A DNA stretch of 14,496 nucleotides from Facklamia sp050409585. GTDB lineage: Bacteria > Bacillota > Bacilli > Lactobacillales > Aerococcaceae. Below the pieces are notes generated by a model. It saw only the letters and a list, made by a program, of their open reading frames with translations. It ran no database searches and was not told the origin of the DNA. Where the stretch lies: assembly GCF_050409585.1 (NCBI RefSeq), contig NZ_JBNUPE010000023.1, forward strand, positions 1-14,496, in the 5' to 3' direction. Both the position numbers and the translations under genes were made by a program. How positions within the stretch are numbered: position 1 is the first letter of the stretch; the number at the start of each line of letters is the position of its first letter. Shown here in pieces: positions 1-6,545 of the stretch.

Positions 1-84
1 CATAAGCATGCCCATTTAGAAGCACCTTGTGTAACATATGTTTGACAACTCTAGACATTAAATAAGGGATATCGCAATAGGACC

Positions 85-113
85 TATTCAAAACAAGTAT
101 TTTTTGTTAAAAT
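85..113 (+). promoter_or_regulatory. Probable promoter of the DivIVA-domain gene
   Basis: TATTCA (85-90) and TAAAAT (108-113) are separated by 17 bp, and TG at 105-106 gives an extended -10 element. It lies 34 bp upstream of the ATG at 148. The -35 matches consensus at only 3 of 6 positions, so the call rests mainly on the extended -10. A TTGACA at 42-47 has no matching -10. Confidence 0.4.
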
Positions 114-147
114 TAGTTGATGGAAAAGAAAGTTATGAGGTGACTAA

Positions 148-807
148 ATGGACCGTATCAGCGAAGTGTCTGTTAATCTATTTGGCTATAATCGCAAACA
201 AGTTAACCAATTAGTTGAATATAAAGATGAAAAAATTAAATCTTTAGAAAGAGACGTTGCTAATTTAAACCAGAAAGTACAAGCTCTAGAAGAGAAAGTG
301 GTTTATTTCCAGTCGATTGAAGCCGCTCTAAAAGATGGTTTAGTGGACGCACGAAAGACAGGAAATGAAATTATTGCCGATTCAGAAGCAGAAGCAGAAA
401 AGCTAATAAATCGTACTAATGAGCAAGTGGCCCAATACAAAGAAAACTTTGCATATTATAGTAAGGAACTAGCCAATACAGGAACAGATTTAAAAGATCA
501 ATTAAAAATGATGCAATCACAAATGCTAGATATGATTTCAGACTATGAAAAATTTGTTTCATCAACTAATTTTGATGAGGTTTTTCCTAGCAAGCAAGTG
601 AATCGTTTTAGGAATCAGATTGAAGATTATGAGCAAGATGACTTACAACCAAACAGTCATCGAAAGAATCTTTCGGCAGAAAAACAATTGTCAGATAAAG
701 AAAAAGAGGAATTACAACGTTTAATTCAAGATGTTATAAAGAATGAAGAAACGGCAGAAAAGACAAATGACAAAAAATTGGTTGATTTTAAGAAAGCTCA
801 TGGTTAA
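148..807 (+). CDS. DivIVA-domain coiled-coil protein
   Basis: A 219-residue protein whose N-terminus (NLFGYNRKQVNQLVE, about residues 10-24) resembles the FGY-x-x-x-x-VN motif of the DivIVA/GpsB lipid-binding domain. A long charged coiled coil follows (about 27-110). The stretch YFQSIEAALKDGLVDARKTG matches the central coiled-coil repeat of DivIVA, and the tail (about 150-219) is acidic/lysine-rich and probably disordered. Family knowledge: DivIVA proteins bind curved membrane at septum and poles and recruit division or wall-synthesis factors. The protein lacks the usual DivIVA opening (MxLTPLDIxNKxF), so it is a divergent paralogue and not obviously the housekeeping DivIVA. GAGGTGA at 137-143 supports the ATG at 148. 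It has its own terminator downstream and seems monocistronic. DivIVA membership is fairly sure; the specific role is unknown. Confidence 0.8.
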   Translation: MDRISEVSVNLFGYNRKQVNQLVEYKDEKIKSLERDVANLNQKVQALEEKVVYFQSIEAALKDGLVDARKTGNEIIADSEAEAEKLINRTNEQVAQYKENFAYYSKELANTGTDLKDQLKMMQSQMLDMISDYEKFVSSTNFDEVFPSKQVNRFRNQIEDYEQDDLQPNSHRKNLSAEKQLSDKEKEELQRLIQDVIKNEETAEKTNDKKLVDFKKAHG

Positions 808-820
808 CTAAATGATAAAA

Positions 821-846
821 AAGGGCTGGGGGTAAACCCAGCTTTT
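821..846 (+). terminator. Rho-independent terminator after the DivIVA-domain gene
   Basis: GCTGGG (825-830) pairs perfectly with CCCAGC (837-842) around the 6-nt loop GGTAAA. The stem extends through two G-U and two A-U pairs (821-824 with 843-846), and a T-rich tail follows (tttt, then cttgtcttt). It sits only 37 bp before the prfC start and no promoter is visible in between, so it may also attenuate read-through into prfC. Confidence 0.75.
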
Positions 847-883
847 CTTGTCTTTAAGTTATCAACAGAAATGAGGAGAAATA

Positions 884-2461
884 ATGGTTAAAAATATAAC
901 AAAAGAAGTGGAGCGTCGTCGAACTTTTGCAATCATTTCCCATCCCGATGCTGGAAAAACAACTATCACCGAGCAACTTTTATTATTTTCTGGAGCTATA
1001 CGTGAAGCGGGAACGGTAAAAGCTAAGGGAAAAAAATCAAATAAATTCGCTAAATCAGATTGGATGGAAATTGAAAAGCAAAGAGGCATATCAGTCACGT
1101 CTTCTGTCATGCAAGTGGATTATGATGGCTATCAAGTTAATATTCTTGATACTCCAGGTCACGAAGATTTTTCGGAAGATACCTACCGTACTTTAATGGC
1201 AGTCGATGCTGCTGTTATGGTGGTCGATTCTGGTAAGGGAATTGAGCCTCAAACTAAGAAATTATTTGAGGTCGTCTCAAAGCGTGGAATTCCTATCTTT
1301 ACATTTATGAATAAACTAGACCGCGATGGACGCGAGCCAATGGATTTAGTAGCGGAATTAGAAGAAGTCTTAGGAATTAATGCCTATCCAATGAATTGGC
1401 CAATGGGTATGGGTAAAACATTACTAGGTCTATATGATTTATACAATCAGCGCGTGGAAATTCGTCAATCAGATGATGAAGATTATTTTATAGCACTGGA
1501 TGAAGAAGGACATGCCCAAGGAGACCACGCTTTTAAATCATCATCTATTTATAGTCAAGCAATTGATGATGCACAACTTTTACATGAAGCGGGTAATAGT
1601 TTTGATCGCCAGGCTATTTCACGAGGAAAATTAACGCCCGTCTTTTTTGGGTCCGCTTTAACGGGTTTTGGCGTACAAACTTTCTTGGATGCCTTTGTCG
1701 ATTTGTCTCATCAGCCGGCGCCGGCTTTAACAGTTGACGAAGAATATATCCAGCCAACAGATGAGCGTTTTACAGGCTTTGTTTTTAAAATCCAAGCTAA
1801 TATGAACCCAGCACACCGTGACCGCATTGCCTTTGTAAGGATTGTTTCTGGCCGTTTTGAAAAGGGAATGACAGTTACTTTAAACCGAACCGGCAAAACC
1901 ATTCGAATGGCACATACTACCCAGTTCATGGCCGACAGTCGAGCAGAAGTCCAAGATGCTTTTGCAGGCGATATTATTGGCTTATATGATACGGGGAATT
2001 TTCAAATAGGTGATACCATCTATGCAGGTAACCAAGCCGTCCAATTTGAAGATCTACCACAATTTACGCCGGAGATTTTTATGAAAGTAGCGCCAAAGAA
2101 TGTAATGAAGCAAAAATCTTTCCATAAAGGAATTGAACAACTTGTGCAAGAAGGAGCCATTCAATTATATAAGACCTATCATACAGAAGAGTATATACTA
2201 GGAGCGGTCGGACAACTGCAGTTTGAAGTTTTTCAATATCGTTTATTAAACGAATATAATGCAGAAGTTGAAATGACACCAATGGGGTCAAAAATTGCAC
2301 GTTGGATTGATGATGAGGACTTAGATCCTAAGATGTCTTCCTCACGAAACCTTCTGGCAAAAGATCGTTTCGGCCAAGCTGTTTTCCTTTTTGAAAATCA
2401 GTTTGCTGAAAATTGGTTTAAAGACAAACACCCTGATGTTAAACTTAAACAGTTGATGTAA
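884..2461 (+). CDS. prfC: Peptide chain release factor 3 (RF3 GTPase)
   Basis: Cytosolic translational GTPase of 525 residues (Escherichia coli RF3 is 529) that removes RF1/RF2 from the ribosome after peptide release. The G domain is complete: P-loop HPDAGKTT at 20-27, switch II DTPGHED at 89-95, and G4 motif NKLD at 143-146. HPDAGKTT and the GHEDFSEDTYRTL stretch are RF3-typical and separate it from EF-G (HxDxGKTT with DTPGHVDF), LepA and TetM-type proteins. Domain II and the RF3 C-terminal domain follow (for instance GAVGQLQFEVFQYRL near 440-455). AGGAG at 874-878 lies 5 nt before the ATG. The gene is flanked by terminator-like structures and appears to be transcribed alone or by read-through; no promoter of its own is evident between 846 and 884. 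Confidence 0.97.
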   Translation: MVKNITKEVERRRTFAIISHPDAGKTTITEQLLLFSGAIREAGTVKAKGKKSNKFAKSDWMEIEKQRGISVTSSVMQVDYDGYQVNILDTPGHEDFSEDTYRTLMAVDAAVMVVDSGKGIEPQTKKLFEVVSKRGIPIFTFMNKLDRDGREPMDLVAELEEVLGINAYPMNWPMGMGKTLLGLYDLYNQRVEIRQSDDEDYFIALDEEGHAQGDHAFKSSSIYSQAIDDAQLLHEAGNSFDRQAISRGKLTPVFFGSALTGFGVQTFLDAFVDLSHQPAPALTVDEEYIQPTDERFTGFVFKIQANMNPAHRDRIAFVRIVSGRFEKGMTVTLNRTGKTIRMAHTTQFMADSRAEVQDAFAGDIIGLYDTGNFQIGDTIYAGNQAVQFEDLPQFTPEIFMKVAPKNVMKQKSFHKGIEQLVQEGAIQLYKTYHTEEYILGAVGQLQFEVFQYRLLNEYNAEVEMTPMGSKIARWIDDEDLDPKMSSSRNLLAKDRFGQAVFLFENQFAENWFKDKHPDVKLKQLM

Positions 2462-2465
2462 ATCT

Positions 2466-2494
2466 CTTATTAAGGGTTACTGGTATTTAATAAG
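2466..2494 (+). terminator. Weak AT-rich hairpin after prfC
   Basis: CTTATTAA (2466-2473) and TTAATAAG (2487-2494) form a perfect 8-bp inverted repeat with a 13-nt loop, 4 bp after the prfC stop. The stem is AT-rich and lacks a clear T tract, so it is at best a weak terminator. Confidence 0.3.
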
Positions 2495-2503
2495 TAAATA
2501 ATC

Positions 2504-2533
2504 TTAGCTTTTAATTTTGGTTTTGTGTATAAT
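2504..2533 (+). promoter_or_regulatory. Promoter of ptsHI
   Basis: A perfect TATAAT at 2528-2533 lies about 97 bp upstream of the ptsH start. The best -35 candidate, TTAGCT at 2504-2509 with an 18-bp spacer, is weak (3 of 6). This would give an mRNA leader of roughly 90 nt containing the cre-like site and palindrome listed separately. Confidence 0.65.
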
Positions 2534-2535
2534 AA

Positions 2536-2549
2536 TGATAGCGTTTGCC
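2536..2549 (+). promoter_or_regulatory. cre-like site (candidate CcpA operator) at the ptsHI promoter
   Basis: TGATAGCGTTTGCC matches the degenerate cre consensus TGWNANCGNTNWCA except at positions 12 and 14, including the central CG. It starts 3 bp downstream of the -10 hexamer, so it would cover the transcription start. CcpA control of ptsHI is known in lactic acid bacteria. The site itself is my inference from the match and its position. Confidence 0.5.
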
Positions 2550-2570
2550 TGGGTTTTTATTTGCCTAGAA

Positions 2571-2584
2571 TGAATAGCTATTCA
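2571..2584. repeat. Perfect 14-bp palindrome in the ptsH leader
   Basis: TGAATAGCTATTCA is an uninterrupted perfect palindrome about 40 bp downstream of the -10. Its right half also overlaps AGCTAT (2576-2581), which can pair with ATAGCT (2589-2594) in RNA. It could be an operator or a leader hairpin; no regulator can be named. Confidence 0.5.
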
Positions 2585-2630
2585 GCGCATAGCTTAATAT
2601 TAGAAATAATGTCTTTAAGGAGATGAACAT

Positions 2631-2897
2631 ATGGAAAAGAAAGAATTTCACGTAGTTGCTGAGACTGGGATTCACGCAAGACCTGCAACTTTATTAGTGC
2701 AAGCAGCTAGTAAGTTTTCATCAGATATTAACTTAGAATATAAAGGTAAATCAGTAAATTTGAAATCAATTATGGGAGTGATGTCTCTTGGCGTAGGACA
2801 AGGAGCTGACGTTACAATTACAGCTGAAGGTTCTGACGAAAAAGAAGCTATTGAAACGGTAACAGAGACCATGAAGAAAGAGGGCTTATCTGAATAA
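2631..2897 (+). CDS. ptsH: HPr, phosphocarrier protein of the PTS
   Basis: An 88-residue soluble phosphocarrier that takes phosphate from Enzyme I on a histidine and passes it to sugar-specific EIIA domains. The active-site motif GIHARPAT places the catalytic His at residue 15. The regulatory serine is at residue 46 (NLKSIMG), the HPr kinase/phosphorylase site; Ser46-phosphorylated HPr is the CcpA co-repressor in Firmicutes. Length and both site positions are exactly canonical. A strong AAGGAG at 2617-2622 lies 8 nt before the ATG. The stop codon overlaps the ptsI start by one base (TAATG), giving translational coupling. The upstream cre-like site suggests catabolite control of the operon that makes the co-repressor. 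Confidence 0.98.
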   Translation: MEKKEFHVVAETGIHARPATLLVQAASKFSSDINLEYKGKSVNLKSIMGVMSLGVGQGADVTITAEGSDEKEAIETVTETMKKEGLSE

Positions 2898-4618
2898 TGA
2901 CTAATAAACTAACCGGTATTGCGGCTAGTGATGGGATTGCAATTGCACCTGTTTATTTATTAGTGGATCCCGACTTAAGTTTTGACAAAAAGTCAATTGA
3001 AGATAGTGAACAGGAACTTATGCGTTTGTCTGTCGCTGTTGACCAAGCAAAAGCGGAACTTGAAAATATTCGCCAATTAGCTGCTGACCAATTAGGTGAA
3101 GAAGAGGCAAAAGTTTTTGATGCACATCTTTTAGTTTTATCAGATCCAGAATTCCTAGCCCAAGTAAAAACTTTGATTGAAGAAGATAAGATGAATGCAG
3201 AGGCTAGTCTTGAACAAGTTGCAGATATGTTTATTGCTACATTTGAAGCGATGGAAGACAATCCTTACATGCAAGAACGTGCAGCAGATATCCGTGACGT
3301 GAAACAACGACTTTTAGCTGCTTTATTAGGAGTGGAATTACCGACTCCAGCTACTATTGACCATGAAGTAATTGTGGTGGCTAGAGACTTAACGCCAAGC
3401 GACACTGCGCAATTGAATAAAAAATATGTGAAAGCCTTCGTCACAGAGATTGGCGGAAGAACATCTCACTCTGCTATCATGGCAAGGTCGTTAGAGATAC
3501 CTGCCGTTGTTGGGATTGAAGGTGTTTCTCAAGCGGTTAAACAGGGAGAAAACTTAATCGTAGATGCCTTAGAAGGTCAAATTATCCTGCAAGCAAACGA
3601 GGAAGAACTAAAAGAGTATCAGCATAAAGGCGACCAATTTAAACAAGACCAAGAAGAATTAAAAAAATTGGTAGCATCGCCATCCATAACTAGTGATGGT
3701 AAAACAGTAGAAATTGCTGCCAATATTGGAACCCCTAAGGATGTTGAGGGAGCTATTGATAATGGAGCAGATGGAGTAGGCTTGTATCGAACAGAATTCC
3801 TTTACATGAATGCTTCTGATTTTCCTAGTGAAGATGACCAATATCGCGCTTATCGTCAAGTGCTTGAAGCTGTTGATGGTAAAGGGGTGGTCGTTCGAAC
3901 CATGGATATAGGTGGCGATAAGCATTTGCCATATATGAAGTTGCCACAAGAAATGAACCCGTTTTTAGGTTACCGTGCTATTCGTATTTCTATAGATAAG
4001 CCAGAGATGTTCAAAACACAATTGAAAGCATTACTGAGAGCATCGGTTCATGGTGATTTGAAAATCATGTTTCCTATGATTGCTACAATTTCAGAGTTTC
4101 GCCAGGCTAAATCTTTATTAGAAGAGGTTAAAAAAGAACTTCAACAAGCGCAGGTTGAATATTCAGATTCTATCGAAGTTGGAATAATGATTGAAATTCC
4201 AGCTGCTGCTGTTTTAGCGGACCAATTTGCAAAGGAAGTAGACTTCTTCTCAATTGGTACAAATGATTTAATCCAATATTCAATGGCTGCTGATCGAATG
4301 AATGAGCGAGTTTCTTATCTTTATCAACCCTATAATCCTTCTATTTTGAGATTAGTCAAATTTGTAATTGATGCAGCTCACCAAGAAGGTAAATGGGTTG
4401 GTATGTGCGGTGAAATGGCTGGTGACCAAATGGCGGTACCTATTCTACTAGGTATGGGATTAGATGAGTTTTCAATGTCTGCTTCGTCAATCTTAAGAAC
4501 ACGTCAGTTAATTTCACGCTTAGATAGTAAAAAGATGCAAGAATTAGCTGATCGCGTGATCAAGGAATGTAATTCATCTGAAGCAGTAGAAGAGCTTGTT
4601 AATCAATATTTAGCCTAA
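2897..4618 (+). CDS. ptsI: Phosphoenolpyruvate-protein phosphotransferase (Enzyme I)
   Basis: A 573-residue cytosolic enzyme that autophosphorylates from phosphoenolpyruvate and donates phosphate to HPr His15, the first step of PTS sugar uptake. Domains in order: N-terminal HPr-binding domain (about 1-145), swivelling phosphohistidine domain with GGRTSHSAIMAR and active His191, and C-terminal PEP-binding TIM barrel. The barrel carries the second signature DFFSIGTNDLIQYSMAADR and the catalytic cysteine Cys504 in CGEMAGD. All three signatures are intact and length is normal for the family. The ATG overlaps the ptsH stop, so it is expressed by coupling from the ptsH promoter. A hairpin followed by eight T residues ends the operon. 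Confidence 0.98.
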   Translation: MTNKLTGIAASDGIAIAPVYLLVDPDLSFDKKSIEDSEQELMRLSVAVDQAKAELENIRQLAADQLGEEEAKVFDAHLLVLSDPEFLAQVKTLIEEDKMNAEASLEQVADMFIATFEAMEDNPYMQERAADIRDVKQRLLAALLGVELPTPATIDHEVIVVARDLTPSDTAQLNKKYVKAFVTEIGGRTSHSAIMARSLEIPAVVGIEGVSQAVKQGENLIVDALEGQIILQANEEELKEYQHKGDQFKQDQEELKKLVASPSITSDGKTVEIAANIGTPKDVEGAIDNGADGVGLYRTEFLYMNASDFPSEDDQYRAYRQVLEAVDGKGVVVRTMDIGGDKHLPYMKLPQEMNPFLGYRAIRISIDKPEMFKTQLKALLRASVHGDLKIMFPMIATISEFRQAKSLLEEVKKELQQAQVEYSDSIEVGIMIEIPAAAVLADQFAKEVDFFSIGTNDLIQYSMAADRMNERVSYLYQPYNPSILRLVKFVIDAAHQEGKWVGMCGEMAGDQMAVPILLGMGLDEFSMSASSILRTRQLISRLDSKKMQELADRVIKECNSSEAVEELVNQYLA

Positions 4619-4640
4619 AGTGTATTTCATAAATAGTTAA

Positions 4641-4717
4641 GACCCTAGGAATAGTTTGTCGCCATTTAAGCATAGCCATATGTTTGTGGAACAAATCGTT
4701 TCTAGTGTCTTTTTTTT
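4641..4717 (+). terminator. Terminator of the ptsHI operon (large hairpin plus T8)
   Basis: The arm 4641-4659 pairs with 4691-4709 over 19 positions (14 Watson-Crick, 3 G-U, 2 mismatches). A small internal stem CCATA/TGTGG lies at 4676-4689, and T8 follows at 4710-4717. It begins 22 bp after the ptsI stop. AGTGT at 4704-4708 can instead pair with ACACT at 4725-4729, a mutually exclusive fold. The long, branched stem makes this less typical than the other terminators here. Confidence 0.55.
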
Positions 4718-4730
4718 ACAAAAAACACTG

Positions 4731-4760
4731 TTGTTAAGGTAGTAAAATATTTACTATAAT
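4731..4760 (+). promoter_or_regulatory. Promoter of the glucosyltransferase-dehydrogenase operon
   Basis: TTGTTA (4731-4736) and TATAAT (4755-4760) are 18 bp apart, 37 bp before the ATG at 4798. The spacer contains the inverted repeat AGTAAA-ATA-TTTACT (4741-4755), whose last base is the first base of the -10; it is placed where a repressor could block polymerase. Confidence 0.7.
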
Positions 4761-4797
4761 AGATGAGAATAGAAATAAGCTCTAGGAAGGAAGCATT

Positions 4798-6009
4798 ATG
4801 AAGATAGGCATGTTTACGGATACCTACTTTCCTCAATTAAGTGGTGTATCAACTTCAATCAAATTATTAACAAAAGAATTGCGAGCTAGAGGACATGAGG
4901 TAGTTATCTTCACTACTACTGATCCGAATGCAGAAGCAGAGCCAGATGTTGTTAGGATTTCAAGTGTTCCCTTTTTAAGTTTTTCTGATCGAAGAATTGC
5001 ATATCGGGGATTCGATCGCTGTTTGAAAATAGCGCGTTCCATGAACTTAGACCTTATTCATACGCACACCGAGTTTAGTATGGGTTTAGCTGGTAAGTAT
5101 GTTGCTAGCCGTTTGAAGATTCCTAATATACATACTTATCATACAATGTATGAAAATTATACCCACTATATTTTAGATGGGCTCTTAGTTCAAGCCAATC
5201 ATGTAAGAGTAATTTCACGTCAGTATTGTAACCAATCAAATGCAGTCATTGCGCCCAGTCAATTAACTAAAGATACTTTAGAATCTTATGGTGTTCATGT
5301 TCCTATACAGATAATAGCTACTGGAGTAAACATTCCAAATTTTAAACCAGAAGAAGCTAAAACTTTGCGGAAGACTTTAGGTTTTAATAGTAAAGACCGT
5401 GTATTATTATCTTTATCACGTTTATCTAAAGAAAAAAATATAATTGAAGTCTTATATTCTTATTGTGAATTGAAGCAAAAGGATCCAAATCTAAAATTAG
5501 TGATTGCTGGGGATGGACCAGAAAGAGATAGTCTAGAACAATTTAGTCGTAAACATGATTTAGATGTGCGCTTTGTCGGATTTGTCGATCATGATGAAGT
5601 TTGGCGTTATTACCAAATGGCTGATTTATATGTAAATGCCTCAGAGTCGGAATCGCAAGGGTTGACTTATCTAGAAGCAATTGTTAACCGCTGTCCAATC
5701 ATTGCTAAGAGTAATGATTACCTCAAGACTGTGATGCAAGAAGAGGCTTTTGGCGTCTTATTTGATGAAAATTACACACTTAATCAAGCAATTAGAGACT
5801 TTTTGGAGAAAAAAGACTCAAAACAAGTTGATCCAATTGATACAGATAACTTATATGAAATATCAGTAGAAAAGTTTACGGATCAAGTTTTAACCTTTTA
5901 CAAGCAAGTATGTGAGCGATATATTGAAGAAGAAACTGGCCTTTTTGATCGTGTCTTTAGTAAAGTAAAAAATGTTATTCGTGAAATTGTAATAGGAGGA
6001 AAAATATAG
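4798..6009 (+). CDS. Diacylglycerol alpha-glucosyltransferase-like GT4 enzyme
   Basis: A 403-residue GT4-family (GT-B fold) glycosyltransferase. The N-terminus MKIGMFTDTYFPQLSGVSTS and the stretch HTHTEFSMGLAGKYV resemble 1,2-diacylglycerol 3-alpha-glucosyltransferases (pneumococcal Spr0982, enterococcal BgsB, Listeria LafA). These transfer glucose from UDP-glucose to diacylglycerol at the cytosolic membrane face, making glycolipid and the lipoteichoic-acid anchor. The C-terminal half carries the donor-site elements VIAGDGPERD and the EX7E motif at E285-E293 (ESQGLTYLE). There is no signal peptide; the basic, amphipathic last 20 residues may bind membrane. AGGAAGG precedes the ATG. The stop TAG overlaps the next GTG start by one base. 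The last 89 residues lie in a perfect 404-bp tandem duplication, but the gene is complete. GT4 membership is sure; substrate is inferred from similarity. Confidence 0.88.
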   Translation: MKIGMFTDTYFPQLSGVSTSIKLLTKELRARGHEVVIFTTTDPNAEAEPDVVRISSVPFLSFSDRRIAYRGFDRCLKIARSMNLDLIHTHTEFSMGLAGKYVASRLKIPNIHTYHTMYENYTHYILDGLLVQANHVRVISRQYCNQSNAVIAPSQLTKDTLESYGVHVPIQIIATGVNIPNFKPEEAKTLRKTLGFNSKDRVLLSLSRLSKEKNIIEVLYSYCELKQKDPNLKLVIAGDGPERDSLEQFSRKHDLDVRFVGFVDHDEVWRYYQMADLYVNASESESQGLTYLEAIVNRCPIIAKSNDYLKTVMQEEAFGVLFDENYTLNQAIRDFLEKKDSKQVDPIDTDNLYEISVEKFTDQVLTFYKQVCERYIEEETGLFDRVFSKVKNVIREIVIGGKI

Positions 6010-6141
6010 TGGATCAAACACTCAAAGTAGGTTTTATCGGACTAGGTGTTATGGGACAATCAATGGCTAGACACATATTAAGAGCTGGTTATCCGCTTTA
6101 TGTTTATAATCGAACGAGGTCTAAAGCCAATCAATTGGTTG
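5738..6141 (+). repeat. Tandem direct repeat, copy 1 (404 bp)
   Basis: First copy of a 404-bp unit covering the last 89 codons of the glucosyltransferase gene, the coupled AGGAGG/GTG junction, and the first 44 to 45 codons of the dehydrogenase gene. It is identical, base by base in my reading, to 6142-6545. Identity between the two runs from 5738 to 6147 at offset 404 and breaks at 5737/6141 and 6148/6552, leaving AAGAAG (5738-5743, 6142-6147, 6546-6551) as the boundary microhomology. Confidence 0.97.
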
Positions 6142-6413
6142 AAGAAGAGGCTTTTGGCGTCTTATTTGATGAAAATTACACACTTAATCAAGCAATTAGA
6201 GACTTTTTGGAGAAAAAAGACTCAAAACAAGTTGATCCAATTGATACAGATAACTTATATGAAATATCAGTAGAAAAGTTTACGGATCAAGTTTTAACCT
6301 TTTACAAGCAAGTATGTGAGCGATATATTGAAGAAGAAACTGGCCTTTTTGATCGTGTCTTTAGTAAAGTAAAAAATGTTATTCGTGAAATTGTAATAGG
6401 AGGAAAAATATAG
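6009..6413 (+). CDS. Chimeric ORF: dehydrogenase N-terminus fused to glucosyltransferase C-terminus
   Basis: A 134-codon ORF created by the tandem duplication. Residues 1-46 are identical to the start of the YkwC-type dehydrogenase (first Rossmann beta-alpha-beta with GFIGLGVMG at 8-16). Residues 46-134 are identical to residues 315-403 of the glucosyltransferase. The junction reads VEE|EAFG and stays in frame because AAGAAG sits in the same codon phase in both genes. It starts with GTG, overlaps the upstream stop by one base, has AGGAGG at 5994-5999, and its own stop overlaps the next GTG, so it should be translated if the DNA is real. It lacks the dehydrogenase catalytic Lys and the GT4 EX7E motif, so no enzymatic activity is expected. 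It may be an unstable by-product, or an assembly artefact. Confidence 0.6.
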   Translation: MDQTLKVGFIGLGVMGQSMARHILRAGYPLYVYNRTRSKANQLVEEEAFGVLFDENYTLNQAIRDFLEKKDSKQVDPIDTDNLYEISVEKFTDQVLTFYKQVCERYIEEETGLFDRVFSKVKNVIREIVIGGKI

Positions 6414-6545
6414 TGGATCAAACACTCAAAGTAGGTTTTATCGGACTAGGTGTTATGGGACAATCAATGGCTAGACACATATTAAGAGCTGGTTATCCGC
6501 TTTATGTTTATAATCGAACGAGGTCTAAAGCCAATCAATTGGTTG
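6142..6545 (+). repeat. Tandem direct repeat, copy 2 (404 bp)
   Basis: Second copy of the 404-bp unit, directly abutting copy 1. It supplies the second glucosyltransferase 3' end (joined to the chimeric ORF) and the promoter-proximal part of the intact dehydrogenase gene. A third copy of the AAGAAG boundary word follows at 6546-6551. The absence of any base difference from copy 1 argues for a very recent origin or an assembly duplicate. Confidence 0.97.

Noticed and set aside
1..45. Possible C-terminal end of an upstream gene (frame 1, HKHAHLEAPCVTYV then TGA)
   Set aside because: Only 14 codons are visible, with no recognisable family motif; an open frame of this length occurs by chance.
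42..70. TTGACA at 42-47 as a -35 element
   Set aside because: No -10-like hexamer lies 16-19 bp downstream; the extended -10 at 105-113 is a better promoter for the first gene.
862..884. Riboswitch or T-box in short intergenic regions
   Set aside because: All gaps are under about 210 bases and none shows recognisable T-box, SAM, FMN or other riboswitch core motifs.
3659..3949. Long minus-strand open frames inside ptsI, prfC and other genes
   Set aside because: They lie opposite well-recognised genes, lack ribosome-binding sites and family motifs, and reflect codon bias of the plus-strand gene.
4680..4742. Short 20-codon ORF between ptsI and the glucosyltransferase gene
   Set aside because: It has no Shine-Dalgarno, lies inside terminator-like hairpins, and its composition reflects the T8 tract.
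5738..6545. Mobile element or integrative unit as cause of the 404-bp repeat
   Set aside because: There is no transposase, no terminal inverted repeat and no target-site duplication pattern; the unit is plain host coding sequence and the junction is microhomology.
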